In this document: piece by piece, positions 9,407 to 17,484 of the stretch
How the letters are laid out: each line of letters opens with the position of its first letter
How positions within the stretch are numbered: position 1 is the first letter of the stretch
Source of the DNA: Defluviitaleaceae bacterium
Lineage (GTDB): Bacteria > Bacillota > Clostridia > Lachnospirales > WQUN01
DNA: 33,848 bases
Assembly: GCA_009786925.1 (NCBI GenBank)
Contig: WRGY01000115.1
Span: 1-33,848, forward strand
Direction of reading: 5' to 3'
The notes under the pieces: model-generated
What the model was told of the DNA's origin: nothing
Databases searched by the model: none
What the model saw: only the letters and a program-made list of their open reading frames with translations
Translations under genes and position numbers: made by a program

Positions 9407-9666
9407 CGGTCGGAACAATCGTTTTTTCTAAAAGAGGACGAGATAAAGGCCGTGCAATGGTGGTATTGAAATGTGAGTGCGAGTATTTGATACTGGCAGA
9501 CGGAAAACTGCGCACCCTTGAAAAACCAAAGAGAAAAAAAAGTAAACATGTACAAATCACAAACACTCAAGTGGAGATGCAGCCCTCTTGTGGGAGAGCA
9601 TTGCAAGACGCAGATATTCGGAAATATTTAAAAAAATATAATGAGGTCCCGGAGGGAGGCAAATAG
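9403..9666 (+). CDS. KOW-domain RNA-binding protein (eL14-like)
   Basis: The 87-residue product begins [20 protein letters not shown], a KOW motif like that of the archaeal/eukaryotic L14e family. A basic middle ([19 protein letters not shown]) follows. Small proteins of this kind sit between map and infA in many clostridia and are generally annotated as KOW-domain RNA-binding proteins. Their partner is not established, and ribosome association is an inference from fold and location. The ATG overlaps the map stop (ATGA), and a GGAGGGAGG run before its TAG serves infA. Confidence 0.85.
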   Translation: MTVGTIVFSKRGRDKGRAMVVLKCECEYLILADGKLRTLEKPKRKKSKHVQITNTQVEMQPSCGRALQDADIRKYLKKYNEVPEGGK

Positions 9667-9668
9667 CA

Positions 9669-9887
9669 TTGTCTAAAGACGATGTAATAGAGGTAGAAGG
9701 TAAAGTTTTAGAAAAACTGCCTAATGCGACGTTCCAGGTACAACTGGAAAACGGACATGTAATTCTTGCGCACATTTCCGGCAAATTACGGATGAATTTC
9801 ATCCGCATAATTCCCGGGGATAAAGTGTTGATAGAAATGTCACCATATGATTTGACAAAGGGTCGAATCGTATGGAGAGATAAGTGA
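9669..9887 (+). CDS. infA: Translation initiation factor IF-1 (TTG start)
   Basis: IF-1 occupies the ribosomal A site during initiation. The 72-residue product is one OB fold with the conserved [20 protein letters not shown] start and the ending [18 protein letters not shown], exactly the family length. The only suitable start is the TTG at 9669, two bases after the stop of the KOW gene. A strong GGAGGGAGG at 9652-9660 supports it. The TTG may keep IF-1 expression lower than that of its neighbours. Confidence 0.96.
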   Translation: MSKDDVIEVEGKVLEKLPNATFQVQLENGHVILAHISGKLRMNFIRIIPGDKVLIEMSPYDLTKGRIVWRDK

Positions 9888-9903
9888 GGCGAGTTGTTTC
9901 GCC
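9888..9903 (+). other. Small hairpin between infA and rpmJ
   Basis: Directly after the infA stop, GGCGA and TCGCC can pair across a six-base loop, just before the rpmJ ribosome binding site. There is no T run, so it is not an intrinsic terminator. It could act as an RNA processing or stability element, or be chance. Confidence 0.35.
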
Positions 9904-9916
9904 GTAGGAGGGTAAT

Positions 9917-10030
9917 ATGAAAGTCAGACCATCGGTAAAGCCAATTTGTGAAAAATGTAAAATAATAAGACGTAAACGTGCTTTGCGAGTGATTTGTGAA
10001 AATCCTAAGCACAAACAAAGACAAGGGTAG
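9917..10030 (+). CDS. rpmJ: 50S ribosomal protein L36, zinc form
   Basis: This is the 37-residue L36, a zinc-ribbon protein near the GTPase centre of the large subunit. The sequence [15 protein letters not shown] places Cys11 and Cys14, and Cys27 and His32 complete the zinc site (ICENPKH). It has the typical length and lies between infA and rpsM as in other Firmicutes. An AGGAGGG site precedes the ATG. Confidence 0.97.
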   Translation: MKVRPSVKPICEKCKIIRRKRALRVICENPKHKQRQG

Positions 10031-10039
10031 GTGTAAAAT

Positions 10040-10408
10040 ATGGCACGTATTTCCGGCGTTGACTTGCCAAGGGAAAAAAGAGTTGAGATTGGGCTTACCT
10101 ATATACACGGTATTGGTCGGTCTAGCTCTAAGCGTATTCTAAAAGAGGCGGGAATTAACCTTGATACTCGTGTGCGCGACCTTACAGATGACGAAGTAAT
10201 TAAAATCCGTAGCGCGATAGAAGCCTCTCAAATGGTGGAAGGTGACTTGCGCCGTGAGGTAGCTCTTAACATTAAACGTTTGGTAGAAATCGGATGTTAT
10301 CGTGGGATTCGCCATCGTAAAAGTTTGCCCGTGCGCGGTCAACGCACACGTACAAACGCACGTACACGCAAGGGTAAGGCACGTACAGTTGCTAATAAGA
10401 AGAAATAA
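10040..10408 (+). CDS. rpsM: 30S ribosomal protein S13
   Basis: S13 lies in the head of the small subunit and contacts P-site tRNA and L5. The 122-residue product starts [20 protein letters not shown] and includes the helix-two-turn-helix region [11 protein letters not shown]. It ends in the basic [19 protein letters not shown] tail that reaches the P site. Length and position match the family. The binding site is the AGGTG after the rpmJ stop. Confidence 0.98.
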   Translation: MARISGVDLPREKRVEIGLTYIHGIGRSSSKRILKEAGINLDTRVRDLTDDEVIKIRSAIEASQMVEGDLRREVALNIKRLVEIGCYRGIRHRKSLPVRGQRTRTNARTRKGKARTVANKKK

Positions 10409-10423
10409 TCTCGGAGGGTAAAC

Positions 10424-10828
10424 ATGCCTAAAAAAGTAGCGGTAAAGAGAGCGGCGACACGCCGCAAACGCGATAGAAAATTTGTGGACAGGGGACAGGT
10501 GCATATCCAGTCGTCTTTCAACAATACAATTGTTACAATAACGGACGCATCGGGTAATGCTCTTAGCTGGGCATCTGCCGGACAACTTGGTTTCCGCGGA
10601 AGCCGCAAATCTACGCCTTATGCCGCGCAGATGGCGGCAGATACCGCGGCAGGTGCGGCTAAGGAATATGGTCTTAAAATCGTAGAAGTTTTTGTAAATG
10701 GGCCGGGCAGCGGACGCGAAGCCGCTATCCGCGCATTGCAAGCCGCAGGCTTGGAAGTTACTATGATAAAAGACGTGACCCCTGTGCCACATAATGGTTG
10801 CCGCCCACCAAAACGCAGAAGAGTCTAA
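10424..10828 (+). CDS. rpsK: 30S ribosomal protein S11
   Basis: S11 forms part of the platform of the small subunit near the mRNA exit. The 134-residue product has the conserved [20 protein letters not shown] segment, the [17 protein letters not shown] block and the C-terminal [18 protein letters not shown]. The N terminus is a basic extension typical of Firmicutes. CGGAGGG precedes the ATG. Confidence 0.98.
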   Translation: MPKKVAVKRAATRRKRDRKFVDRGQVHIQSSFNNTIVTITDASGNALSWASAGQLGFRGSRKSTPYAAQMAADTAAGAAKEYGLKIVEVFVNGPGSGREAAIRALQAAGLEVTMIKDVTPVPHNGCRPPKRRRV

Positions 10829-10847
10829 TAAACTTTGTATGATAAAT

Positions 10848-10858
10848 CGCCGAAGGCG
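10848..10858 (+). other. Short hairpin between rpsK and rpsD
   Basis: CGCC and GGCG can pair across a GAA loop in the 53-base spacer before rpsD. In several bacteria S4 represses its own operon through a structured leader. Whether this small hairpin has that role cannot be told from the sequence. Confidence 0.3.
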
Positions 10859-10881
10859 TGTCAAAAATAGGAGAGAAAAAT

Positions 10882-11508
10882 ATGGCTAGATATACAGGCC
10901 CTGTATGCAGGCTTTGCCGCAGGGAAGGCGAAAAATTATTTTTAAAGGGCGAAAAATGCTCTAAGCAGAATTGTGCTATAAACAAGCGTCCGACCGCTCC
11001 GGGACAACACGGTACGAGCCGTAAAAAACTCTCTGAGTATGGACAACAGACAAGAGAGAAGCAAAAGACAAAACGTATCTATGGAGTACTGGAAAAGCAA
11101 TTCCGTAAATATTTTGAGATTGCTCGTCGTACACCTGGTGTAACAGGTGAAAACTTGCTCCGTTTGCTTGAGCTTCGTTTAGATAACGCTGTTTACAGGT
11201 TAGGCTATGGGCGTTCTCGTACAGAGGCTCGACAAATTGTGCGCCACAATCTGATTACAATCAATGGTAAAAAAGTAAATATCCCTTCATATCAAGTGAA
11301 GGTCGGAGATGTAATACAGGTGCGTGATAAATCTAAAACACTGCAACGTTTTAAAGATATTGCAGAGGTAACGGGTACACGCTCTGTTCCCGAGTGGCTT
11401 ACATCTGACCCGGAAAACTTCCGTGGTACTGTTGCTTCTAAGCCGCTTCGTGAGCATATCACCTACGACCTGCACGAAACACTCATAGTTGAGTTATACT
11501 CTAAGTAA
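10882..11508 (+). CDS. rpsD: 30S ribosomal protein S4, zinc form
   Basis: S4 is a primary assembly protein of the small subunit and helps mRNA unwinding and fidelity. The frame is open from 10858, but the ATG at 10882 follows an AGGAGA site and gives the classical start [18 protein letters not shown], for 208 residues. Cys9, Cys12, Cys26 and Cys31 form the zinc site. The S4 RNA-binding domain is visible around [19 protein letters not shown]. It lies inside the alpha operon between rpsK and rpoA, as in clostridia and Escherichia coli, whereas in Bacillus subtilis rpsD is elsewhere. Confidence 0.97.
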   Translation: MARYTGPVCRLCRREGEKLFLKGEKCSKQNCAINKRPTAPGQHGTSRKKLSEYGQQTREKQKTKRIYGVLEKQFRKYFEIARRTPGVTGENLLRLLELRLDNAVYRLGYGRSRTEARQIVRHNLITINGKKVNIPSYQVKVGDVIQVRDKSKTLQRFKDIAEVTGTRSVPEWLTSDPENFRGTVASKPLREHITYDLHETLIVELYSK

Positions 11509-11517
11509 TAAATAACG

Positions 11518-11565
11518 CCGCATAAAAGGCGTGCGGATAAAGCATCGCGTTATAAGGTGCGCGAT
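11518..11565 (+). other. Paired hairpins between rpsD and rpoA
   Basis: The 74-base spacer can form two stem-loops. CCGCA at 11518-11522 pairs with TGCGG at 11532-11536, and ATCGCG at 11544-11549 pairs with CGCGAT at 11560-11565. Neither is followed by a T run. The second ends a few bases before the AGGGAGG site of rpoA, so control of rpoA translation or RNA processing is possible. This is inference from pairing only. Confidence 0.45.
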
Positions 11566-11582
11566 TCTAAAGGGAGGCCAGT

Positions 11583-12536
11583 ATGCTGGAAATCGAAAAG
11601 CCTCGTATAGAAGTTGTGGAGACAAAGGGTGACGACTACGGCAAATTTATCGTAGACCAGCTCGAACGCGGTTTTGGTACGACAATAGGTAATGCCTTAC
11701 GTAGGGTGTTACTCTCAAGTCTACCGGGTGCAGCGGTAAGTAATATCCGTATAGACGGTGTGTTGCACGAGTTTAGTCATTTGCCGGGTGTAAAAGAAGA
11801 TGTCACAGAAATAATATTGAATCTAAAAAACTTGGCTCTGCGCGATGTGAGTGAAAACCAAGAACCGAAAATTGCTGTAATAGAGGCAAGCGGTGAAGGC
11901 ATAATCTATGCAAAGGACATAAAACTCGACGCAGACATAGAGGTGCTTAATCCTGAACTGGTGATAGCAACCCTCGGTACTTCTGACGCAAAACTTTTTA
12001 TTGAAATGACAATACGTAAGGGTCATGGCTACGTGGGTGCAGACAAAAACAAGGGACATGACCAGCCCATTGGTTTAATCCCTGTGGATTCTATTTTTAC
12101 ACCAGTGCGTAAGGTTAATTTTTCTGTGGAGCCTACTCGTGTAGGTAGCGTAACAGACTATGATAAGTTAACGTTAGAAGTGTGGACAAACGGAACAATT
12201 GACCCTAAAGATGCTGTTTGTCTGGGTGCAAGAATCCTTACAGAACATTTTAACTTGTTTGTAGATTTATCAGACTCTGCAAAATCTGCCGAAATCATGG
12301 TGGAGCGCGAAGAAGGTTTGAAGGAGAGAATGCTCGAAATGAGCATTGAGGAGCTAGACCTCTCTGTGCGTAGTTATAACTGCCTGAAACGTGCAGGTAT
12401 AAACAATGTACAAGACCTTGCAGGAAAAACGGAAGAAGATATGATGAAGGTGCGCAATCTAGGGCGTAAGTCGCTCGAAGAAGTGCTTAAAAAGATGACA
12501 GACTTGGGGCTTACCCTGCAACCTGTCGATGAATAG
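11583..12536 (+). CDS. rpoA: DNA-directed RNA polymerase subunit alpha
   Basis: The alpha dimer is the assembly platform of RNA polymerase, and its C-terminal domain binds UP elements and activators. The 317-residue product has the N-terminal domain with [19 protein letters not shown] and the [14 protein letters not shown] segment, then a linker. The C-terminal domain starts near residue 250, with [19 protein letters not shown] and [12 protein letters not shown]. Length is normal. AGGGAGG precedes the ATG. Confidence 0.98.
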   Translation: MLEIEKPRIEVVETKGDDYGKFIVDQLERGFGTTIGNALRRVLLSSLPGAAVSNIRIDGVLHEFSHLPGVKEDVTEIILNLKNLALRDVSENQEPKIAVIEASGEGIIYAKDIKLDADIEVLNPELVIATLGTSDAKLFIEMTIRKGHGYVGADKNKGHDQPIGLIPVDSIFTPVRKVNFSVEPTRVGSVTDYDKLTLEVWTNGTIDPKDAVCLGARILTEHFNLFVDLSDSAKSAEIMVEREEGLKERMLEMSIEELDLSVRSYNCLKRAGINNVQDLAGKTEEDMMKVRNLGRKSLEEVLKKMTDLGLTLQPVDE

Positions 12537-12551
12537 AAAGGGCGAGTTACC

Positions 12552-13088
12552 ATGCCAGGCTATAGAAAACTAGGCCGCACATCCAGCCAAAGAAAAGCAA
12601 TGCTTCGTGGTCTTGCTACGCAGCTGATTTATCATGGAAAAATCACAACAACAGAAACACGCGCTAAAGAAGTACGTAAAATAGCAGAAAAATTAATCAC
12701 ACTTGCCGTAAAAGAAAAAGATAATTTTACAACAGAAAATATCACTGTAAAAGTCCCTCAAAAGGACAAAGACGGTAAGCGTGTGAAAACTGTGGAAAAT
12801 GGGCGCAAAGTGACAGAATACAATGACGTAGAAAAGACAATACAAAAAGACAGCCCAACACGTTTGGCTGCACGTCGTAAAATCCTAAGCGTACTATACA
12901 ATGTAACCCAAGTACCTGAAAATGGACGGCGCAAGCGTAGCGAATCTAAAAAAGTATGTTTGGCTAATGTTTTGTTTGAAAAACACGCGCCAAAATACAG
13001 CGGTCGCAATGGCGGTTATACCAGAATGATAAAAATCGGTCCGAGACGCGGAGACGCGGCACCTATGGTGTTGTTGGAACTGGTTTAA
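12552..13088 (+). CDS. rplQ: 50S ribosomal protein L17 with internal insertion
   Basis: L17 sits near the exit tunnel opening of the large subunit. The N-terminal block [20 protein letters not shown] and the C-terminal [19 protein letters not shown] identify it. At 178 residues it is longer than the 115-125 residue form. The extra material is a charged insertion at about residues 60-100, similar in placement to insertions in other clostridial L17 proteins. It closes the ribosomal operon, with a hairpin ten bases after its stop. Confidence 0.97.
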   Translation: MPGYRKLGRTSSQRKAMLRGLATQLIYHGKITTTETRAKEVRKIAEKLITLAVKEKDNFTTENITVKVPQKDKDGKRVKTVENGRKVTEYNDVEKTIQKDSPTRLAARRKILSVLYNVTQVPENGRRKRSESKKVCLANVLFEKHAPKYSGRNGGYTRMIKIGPRRGDAAPMVLLELV

Positions 13089-13097
13089 AAGATAAGC

Positions 13098-13124
13098 ACC
13101 CCTTTCCGATATTTGGGAAGGGGT
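13098..13124 (+). terminator. Probable terminator of the ribosomal operon
   Basis: ACCCCTTTCC pairs with GGGAAGGGGT over a seven-base loop, giving a ten-pair stem with one wobble. The following stretch (TCCCTCAATATTTAT) has only a weak T-rich run, so read-through into the next operon is likely to be partial rather than absent. Confidence 0.65.
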
Positions 13125-13142
13125 TCCCTCAATATTTATAAA
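13113..13142 (+). promoter_or_regulatory. Weak candidate promoter of the glycan operon
   Basis: TTGGGA at 13113-13118 and TATAAA at 13137-13142 are spaced by 18 bases. The -35 box overlaps the terminator stem. This is the only sigma-A-like pair I see between rplQ and the following gene. Confidence is low because the region is AT rich. Confidence 0.3.
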
Positions 13143-13167
13143 AATATTCGGATTGTGGAGGGGTAGC

Positions 13168-14073
13168 ATGAACCAAAAAAAGGGAACAATTCTTGTAGTG
13201 GATGACAGCCGTGTGAGCCAAACACATCTTGTTCAAATTTTGCAAGATGAGTACGTAATACATGCTGCTTCTGGCGGTGTGGAGGCTATACAGGTTGCTA
13301 AGGCGGCCAAGCCTGATATTATTTTATTGGACATAGTAATGCCGCAGATGGATGGATACGAAGTGCTTACCGCTCTACGCGAAGCAGGGGAAACAAGGGA
13401 CATCCCTGTTATTTTCATTACAAGCCTTGACCAAGAAAGTGACGAAGAAAAAGGATTAAGGTTGGGTGCTGTAGATTATATCTCAAAACCATATAATCCG
13501 ATTATTGTAAAATTGCGGATTAGCTTGCAACTAAAGATTTCGGAGCAAATGCGCCAAATCAATGAATTGAGCATGATGGATGCGGTTTCTAAACTTCCTA
13601 ACAGGCGTTATTTTGACAAGCGTTTGCGTGAAGAATGGCAACGCGCTTTGAGCGAAAACCGTCAACTCGGTATTTTGATGATAGATGTAGATAAATTAAG
13701 GACCTATAATGCCATATATGGATATAGCCATGGAGATGAATGTCTCTTAGCTGTTGCGGGGATTATTTCAGAGAATGCTCTGCTTAGTCCGGGTGATGTG
13801 GCGGCCAGATGGGCGTATGGTGGCTTTGCCGTGCTTATTTTGAATGCAACGGGAGGAGAATGCAGTACCATCGGCGAAAATATACGCAAAGCGGTGGAAT
13901 CGCTTTCTATTCCAAATCCGGACGGAGATGGCACTAATGTAACGATTAGTATAGGTGCTAATGCGATTTTGCCTTCTTCCGAGACAAGTATTGAACAATT
14001 TATTTCTAATGCCGATTCCGCGCTGTATTTGGCTAAGGAACTGGGTAGAAATCAAGTGGTGGTAAACTCTTGA
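13168..14073 (+). CDS. Response regulator with receiver and degenerate GGDEF domains
   Basis: The 301-residue product starts at the ATG at 13168, supported by TGGAGGGG nine bases upstream. Residues 5-120 are a receiver domain with the acidic pair Asp12/Asp13, phosphoacceptor Asp55 (LLDIVMPQMDG), Thr85 and Lys107, all intact. Residues 133-301 follow the diguanylate cyclase fold: DAVSKLPNRRYF, MIDVDKLRTYNAIYGYSHGD, and a C-terminal SADSALYLAKELGRNQV-like end. The GGDEF signature is replaced by AYGGF at 216-220 and the usual ND of the substrate motif is NA, so cyclic di-GMP synthesis is unlikely. It may bind nucleotide or signal through protein contacts. It is the first gene of an overlapping operon with surface-sugar genes. 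Confidence 0.88.
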   Translation: MNQKKGTILVVDDSRVSQTHLVQILQDEYVIHAASGGVEAIQVAKAAKPDIILLDIVMPQMDGYEVLTALREAGETRDIPVIFITSLDQESDEEKGLRLGAVDYISKPYNPIIVKLRISLQLKISEQMRQINELSMMDAVSKLPNRRYFDKRLREEWQRALSENRQLGILMIDVDKLRTYNAIYGYSHGDECLLAVAGIISENALLSPGDVAARWAYGGFAVLILNATGGECSTIGENIRKAVESLSIPNPDGDGTNVTISIGANAILPSSETSIEQFISNADSALYLAKELGRNQVVVNS

Positions 14074-14756
14074 ATTATTTAGATATTGGCGTTCTTGTTT
14101 TAGTGATTTTATGCGCTCTTGCAGGGTATCGTCGGGGACTAATCCGTACTGTCTACGGATTAGTCTCCTTTTTTTTAGCAATTTTTTTGGCTAATCTGCT
14201 CTTTCCTTATGCCGCCGCGTTTTTGCGCGAGACATTTGTTTTTGATGCATTGCAGGATAGCATAAAGACAGGACTTAATCTTGAAGGTTTTGTGACACAG
14301 TATACTGCCGGGCGGCAGGCGGATATTATTGAGTCATTGCCTATACCTGCGGCATTTCGGGGACTTTTGCACGCACAGTTTGAGGCGGATATGCATGGGA
14401 TTTTGCGATTTGATACTATTGAGGATTATGTGTCGGCGTTTTTTGCTAATATTGCAGTGAATGGGATTGCTCTGGTGCTGGTTTTTATGGTTGCGATGGT
14501 GCTTTTATCGGTGATTGGTGGGGTGCTGGACATAGTGGGCAGATTGCCTGTAATCAATACCTTTAATCGCTTGGGTGGACTCGCTTTTGGTGTATTGTTG
14601 GGTGTTGGAATTTCTTGGTTGGTGATGGTTGTGCTTTCTATGTTTTTAGCTACAAGCACTAATGCGGATGTCTATGACCTCATTATGGACTCTGTTTTTG
14701 GAAGTAGGGTTTTTGAAAGAGTAATCGAACCCCTGACAGAAGTTTATAATGTTTAA
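14070..14756 (+). CDS. CvpA family membrane protein (TTG start)
   Basis: The 228-residue product begins MNYLDIGVLVLVILCALAGYRRGLIRTV, matching the N-terminal pattern of CvpA-family proteins (an Asp early in helix 1, then Gly-x-x-x-Gly-hydrophobic). Four hydrophobic helices are visible at about residues 5-22, 28-50, 124-156 and 168-193, with a soluble stretch of about 70 residues between the second and third. The TTG start overlaps the TGA of the preceding gene by three bases, and the GGTGG inside that gene can serve as binding site. CvpA proteins are linked to colicin V export and envelope integrity, but their biochemical role is not settled. Confidence 0.75.
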   Translation: MNYLDIGVLVLVILCALAGYRRGLIRTVYGLVSFFLAIFLANLLFPYAAAFLRETFVFDALQDSIKTGLNLEGFVTQYTAGRQADIIESLPIPAAFRGLLHAQFEADMHGILRFDTIEDYVSAFFANIAVNGIALVLVFMVAMVLLSVIGGVLDIVGRLPVINTFNRLGGLAFGVLLGVGISWLVMVVLSMFLATSTNADVYDLIMDSVFGSRVFERVIEPLTEVYNV

Positions 14757-15252
14757 AATTGCTCTTTGTTTTGGGGTCTTTAACATAGCGTTGGTAGTTT
14801 TGGTTTGGGTTTTTTGGGGCGGATTAGCTTATTTGGGACAAGGGCAGGCTCTGGTTAGGCGATATGAGAGCCGCTATGCCGCCGTGACGAGGATGGCAGA
14901 CGAGTTCGAAAATAATTTGCATGAGCTTGGGATTATTAACGAGCGAATGCTGCACGGCTCTGAAGTTTTTTATGTGCTTTCGGTACTCAATGCAATGGCC
15001 GAGACTTATGGTAAGGTAGTAGATTTTTTGATTGCCGAAACGGCTTTGACTGATAGGATTTTAGAAACGAATGCAAGGATGGCGATTGTCGGGGATTTTT
15101 ATGACATTATAGATTTTTTGAAAAAGTTTAGTGAGGGGCGCGAGGAGTATGTACACATGCGCTCTTTTTATATTTCTGATATAATGCACGAGAGTGAGTC
15201 GGCTCGCTCTGTAAGGCTTTATTTTTCTTTGTTTTCGATTGTGAGTGATTGA
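14749..15252 (+). CDS. Single-pass membrane protein resembling PilO
   Basis: The 167-residue product has a short N terminus, one membrane helix at about residues 5-27, an amphipathic coiled-coil-like stretch (LVRRYESRYAAVTRMADEFE) and a C-terminal alpha/beta domain. Its MAIVGDFYDIIDFLKKFSEG segment resembles the 'G-x-Y-x-x-x-x-x-F-L' region of PilO/GspM-type assembly proteins. Topology and size also fit that fold. No other type IV pilus gene is in the window, so a pilus role is unproven and it may be a scaffold for the neighbouring CvpA-like protein. It overlaps cvpA by eight bases. Confidence 0.55.
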   Translation: MFKIALCFGVFNIALVVLVWVFWGGLAYLGQGQALVRRYESRYAAVTRMADEFENNLHELGIINERMLHGSEVFYVLSVLNAMAETYGKVVDFLIAETALTDRILETNARMAIVGDFYDIIDFLKKFSEGREEYVHMRSFYISDIMHESESARSVRLYFSLFSIVSD

Positions 15253-17098
15253 TTTGTGGTTTTGGAAAGCAGGCGCGAGGTATAGAAAACCTTTGCTTGT
15301 GGCGGCTGATTTTTTACAGTTTAGCATTAGTTATTTTGCGTCGTGGTTTATCCTCATGCGTAGGATTTCTTTGGCTGACCGTTTGCATGTAGTTTTGTTT
15401 GGGTATCTGTTTTTTATTTTGATTTTTCTTGCTGTTTATTGGGTTTTTGGGATGTATGAAAGCCTTTGGCGGTATGCGGAGGCTTATGAATTTTTGAAAT
15501 GCATGATTGCAATCGCTGTTGCTGTTGCTGTTTTTGTTACCGTTACTTGGCTTGTTTTCCAACCTCCAAGGGTGGAATATCGTCTGCCGATAACGGTTTA
15601 TTTTATTTCTGCGGCGATGGCGGGAGCCAGTACGTTGTTTTTGCGGACGGCATATCGTGCATATCGTGCGAGTAGTGCGCGGCGGCATGGCGGTATGTAC
15701 AAAAAGGCCATAGTCGTAGGTACCAGCGAGACAGCAATCGCACTCATCCAAGGACTGGAACGCAATCCGAGCCAACGTTATGAGGTGGTATGCGCCGTAG
15801 ATGATGACCCTGCAAAGGTTGGTTTGAGAATCCAAAGTGTAAAAATATCAGGGACTGTGCAGGATATTCCGCGACTGGTAAAACGACATGGTGTGCATGT
15901 TATTTTATTGGCTCTGCCACATGCAAGCGGCAAGGAAAAGCGGCGAATTTCCAGCATCTGCGCAAAGACAAACTGTGAGCTGAAAAAGGTGCCTGATATT
16001 TTTGACTTCGAAAGTGATGTGCCTAATGTGGTGCCTAAGACGGAAGATGTAAGCGTCGAGGATTTGTTGGGACGCGATGTGGTGGATGTAAAGCGTTTTA
16101 AAAACAAGTATCTGGCAGGGCAGACAGTGCTTGTGACAGGCGCGGGGGGTACCATCGGTTCAGAACTATGTCGTCAAGCGGCGGCACATGGTGCGGATTT
16201 GGTTGTTTTGGTGGATGTCTGGGAAAATGGGATGTATGCGCTGGAGCAGGAGCTTATATGTAATTTTGAATCTGTAAAAGTGGTCGCAGAGGTAGCAAAT
16301 GTGCGCGAAAAAGAGCGGCTGGACAGACTTTTTTCGCAATACAAACCAAGCCTCGTATATCATGCCGCTGCGCATAAACATGTCACCCTGATGGAGACTG
16401 CACCTGAAGAAGCTGTAAAAAACAATATATTCGGGACATTAAATGTCGCACGCTGTGCCGAGCGGCATGGTGTCAAGCGTTTTGTGCTTGTCTCTACCGA
16501 CAAGGCCGTAAACCCCACAAATGTCTACGGTGCCACAAAACGTGTCTGCGAAATGATTGTACAAAGTCTGGGATTTGCATCTGTAAGATTTGGAAATGTG
16601 CTTGGTTCCAATGGGTCGGTGATTCCGCTGTTTAAGGCACAAATAGCGGCGGGCGGGCCTGTGCGTGTCACGCATAAGGATATTATCCGCTACTATATGA
16701 CTGTGACGGAGGCGGTTTCTCTTGTGATGAGTGCGGGAGAAATGGCAAAGGGTGGCGAAATTTTTGTACTGGATATGGGCGACCCTGTTAAGACGCTGGA
16801 TTTAGCGGAGATGCTGATTAGGCTGTCGGGATATGAGCCTTATGAAGATATTGACATCGAAATCACGGGCTTACGACCCGGAGAGAAGCTGTATGAGGAG
16901 TTGTTGATGGCCGAAGAGGGCTTGCAGATGACCTCTAACAACAAAATATTTGTCGGACGACCCATTGATATAGAGCCTAAGGATTTGTTTGCGGCTTTGG
17001 ACAAGTTGCGTCGATATGCTGATTTGGGCGCGAGGGTTGAGATTGTACAAAAATTACAGGAACTCGTGCCGGGATTTACAGTATTTGGTGAGGTATAG
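15245..17098 (+). CDS. Membrane-bound nucleotide-sugar 4,6-dehydratase (CapD/PglF/WbpM class)
   Basis: The 617-residue product has four N-terminal membrane helices within residues 1-130. A first Rossmann domain (IVVGTSETAIALIQGL, near 156) follows, then a C-terminal extended SDR domain with TGAGGTIGSELCRQ near 298, the STDKAVNPTNVYGATKR active site (Tyr428, Lys432) and the late LRPGEKLYEELL motif. Family members convert UDP-GlcNAc to a 4-keto-6-deoxy sugar for surface glycans. Large membrane forms often have Met at the Tyr position, whereas here it is Tyr. I use the GTG at 15245, which overlaps the upstream gene by eight bases; the TTG at 15254 is an alternative. Confidence 0.92.
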   Translation: MIDLWFWKAGARYRKPLLVAADFLQFSISYFASWFILMRRISLADRLHVVLFGYLFFILIFLAVYWVFGMYESLWRYAEAYEFLKCMIAIAVAVAVFVTVTWLVFQPPRVEYRLPITVYFISAAMAGASTLFLRTAYRAYRASSARRHGGMYKKAIVVGTSETAIALIQGLERNPSQRYEVVCAVDDDPAKVGLRIQSVKISGTVQDIPRLVKRHGVHVILLALPHASGKEKRRISSICAKTNCELKKVPDIFDFESDVPNVVPKTEDVSVEDLLGRDVVDVKRFKNKYLAGQTVLVTGAGGTIGSELCRQAAAHGADLVVLVDVWENGMYALEQELICNFESVKVVAEVANVREKERLDRLFSQYKPSLVYHAAAHKHVTLMETAPEEAVKNNIFGTLNVARCAERHGVKRFVLVSTDKAVNPTNVYGATKRVCEMIVQSLGFASVRFGNVLGSNGSVIPLFKAQIAAGGPVRVTHKDIIRYYMTVTEAVSLVMSAGEMAKGGEIFVLDMGDPVKTLDLAEMLIRLSGYEPYEDIDIEITGLRPGEKLYEELLMAEEGLQMTSNNKIFVGRPIDIEPKDLFAALDKLRRYADLGARVEIVQKLQELVPGFTVFGEV

Positions 17099-17100
17099 AC

Positions 17101-17484
17101 ATGTTCGATGTTTTTATTAACCGCGCTATTTGGTTTTTGCTTGCCGCCGCCGCGCTTGGTGTGGGTTATTATTTATGTGGTTTTGTGTTTTTGTATCTGC
17201 ACGGCATGGGGCAATGGCCTTTTATTTTGTTTGTCTTTGGGCTTATTGTGCTTTTTATTTCGGTTGTTTTAAATGGGCGCAAAATTATGATTTTTATACC
17301 ATTGGGGTATGTTGCGGGCTTTGCAGTTGGCATGGTATTACCATGGGAGGTATTTCGACTTGCGCCCGACGGAGAATGGTATTATTTTGACCAAAGCTGG
17401 GTGGCATGGACGGTGACATATTTGATTTTTATGGCCGTGGGTTTGATTTTTGATTTTATAAAAGCTAAGAGGAGGGCATACTAA
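17101..17484 (+). CDS. Small four-helix membrane protein
   Basis: I do not recognise this 127-residue product. It has four hydrophobic stretches (about residues 10-32, 38-58, 62-80 and 100-120), a charged cytosolic-like end (DFIKAKRRAY) and a short outside loop with LAPDGEWYYFDQSW. It begins two bases after the dehydratase stop and its TAA overlaps the next ATG by one base, so it is firmly part of the operon. A role as a membrane partner of the sugar enzymes is only a guess from position. Confidence 0.7.
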   Translation: MFDVFINRAIWFLLAAAALGVGYYLCGFVFLYLHGMGQWPFILFVFGLIVLFISVVLNGRKIMIFIPLGYVAGFAVGMVLPWEVFRLAPDGEWYYFDQSWVAWTVTYLIFMAVGLIFDFIKAKRRAY

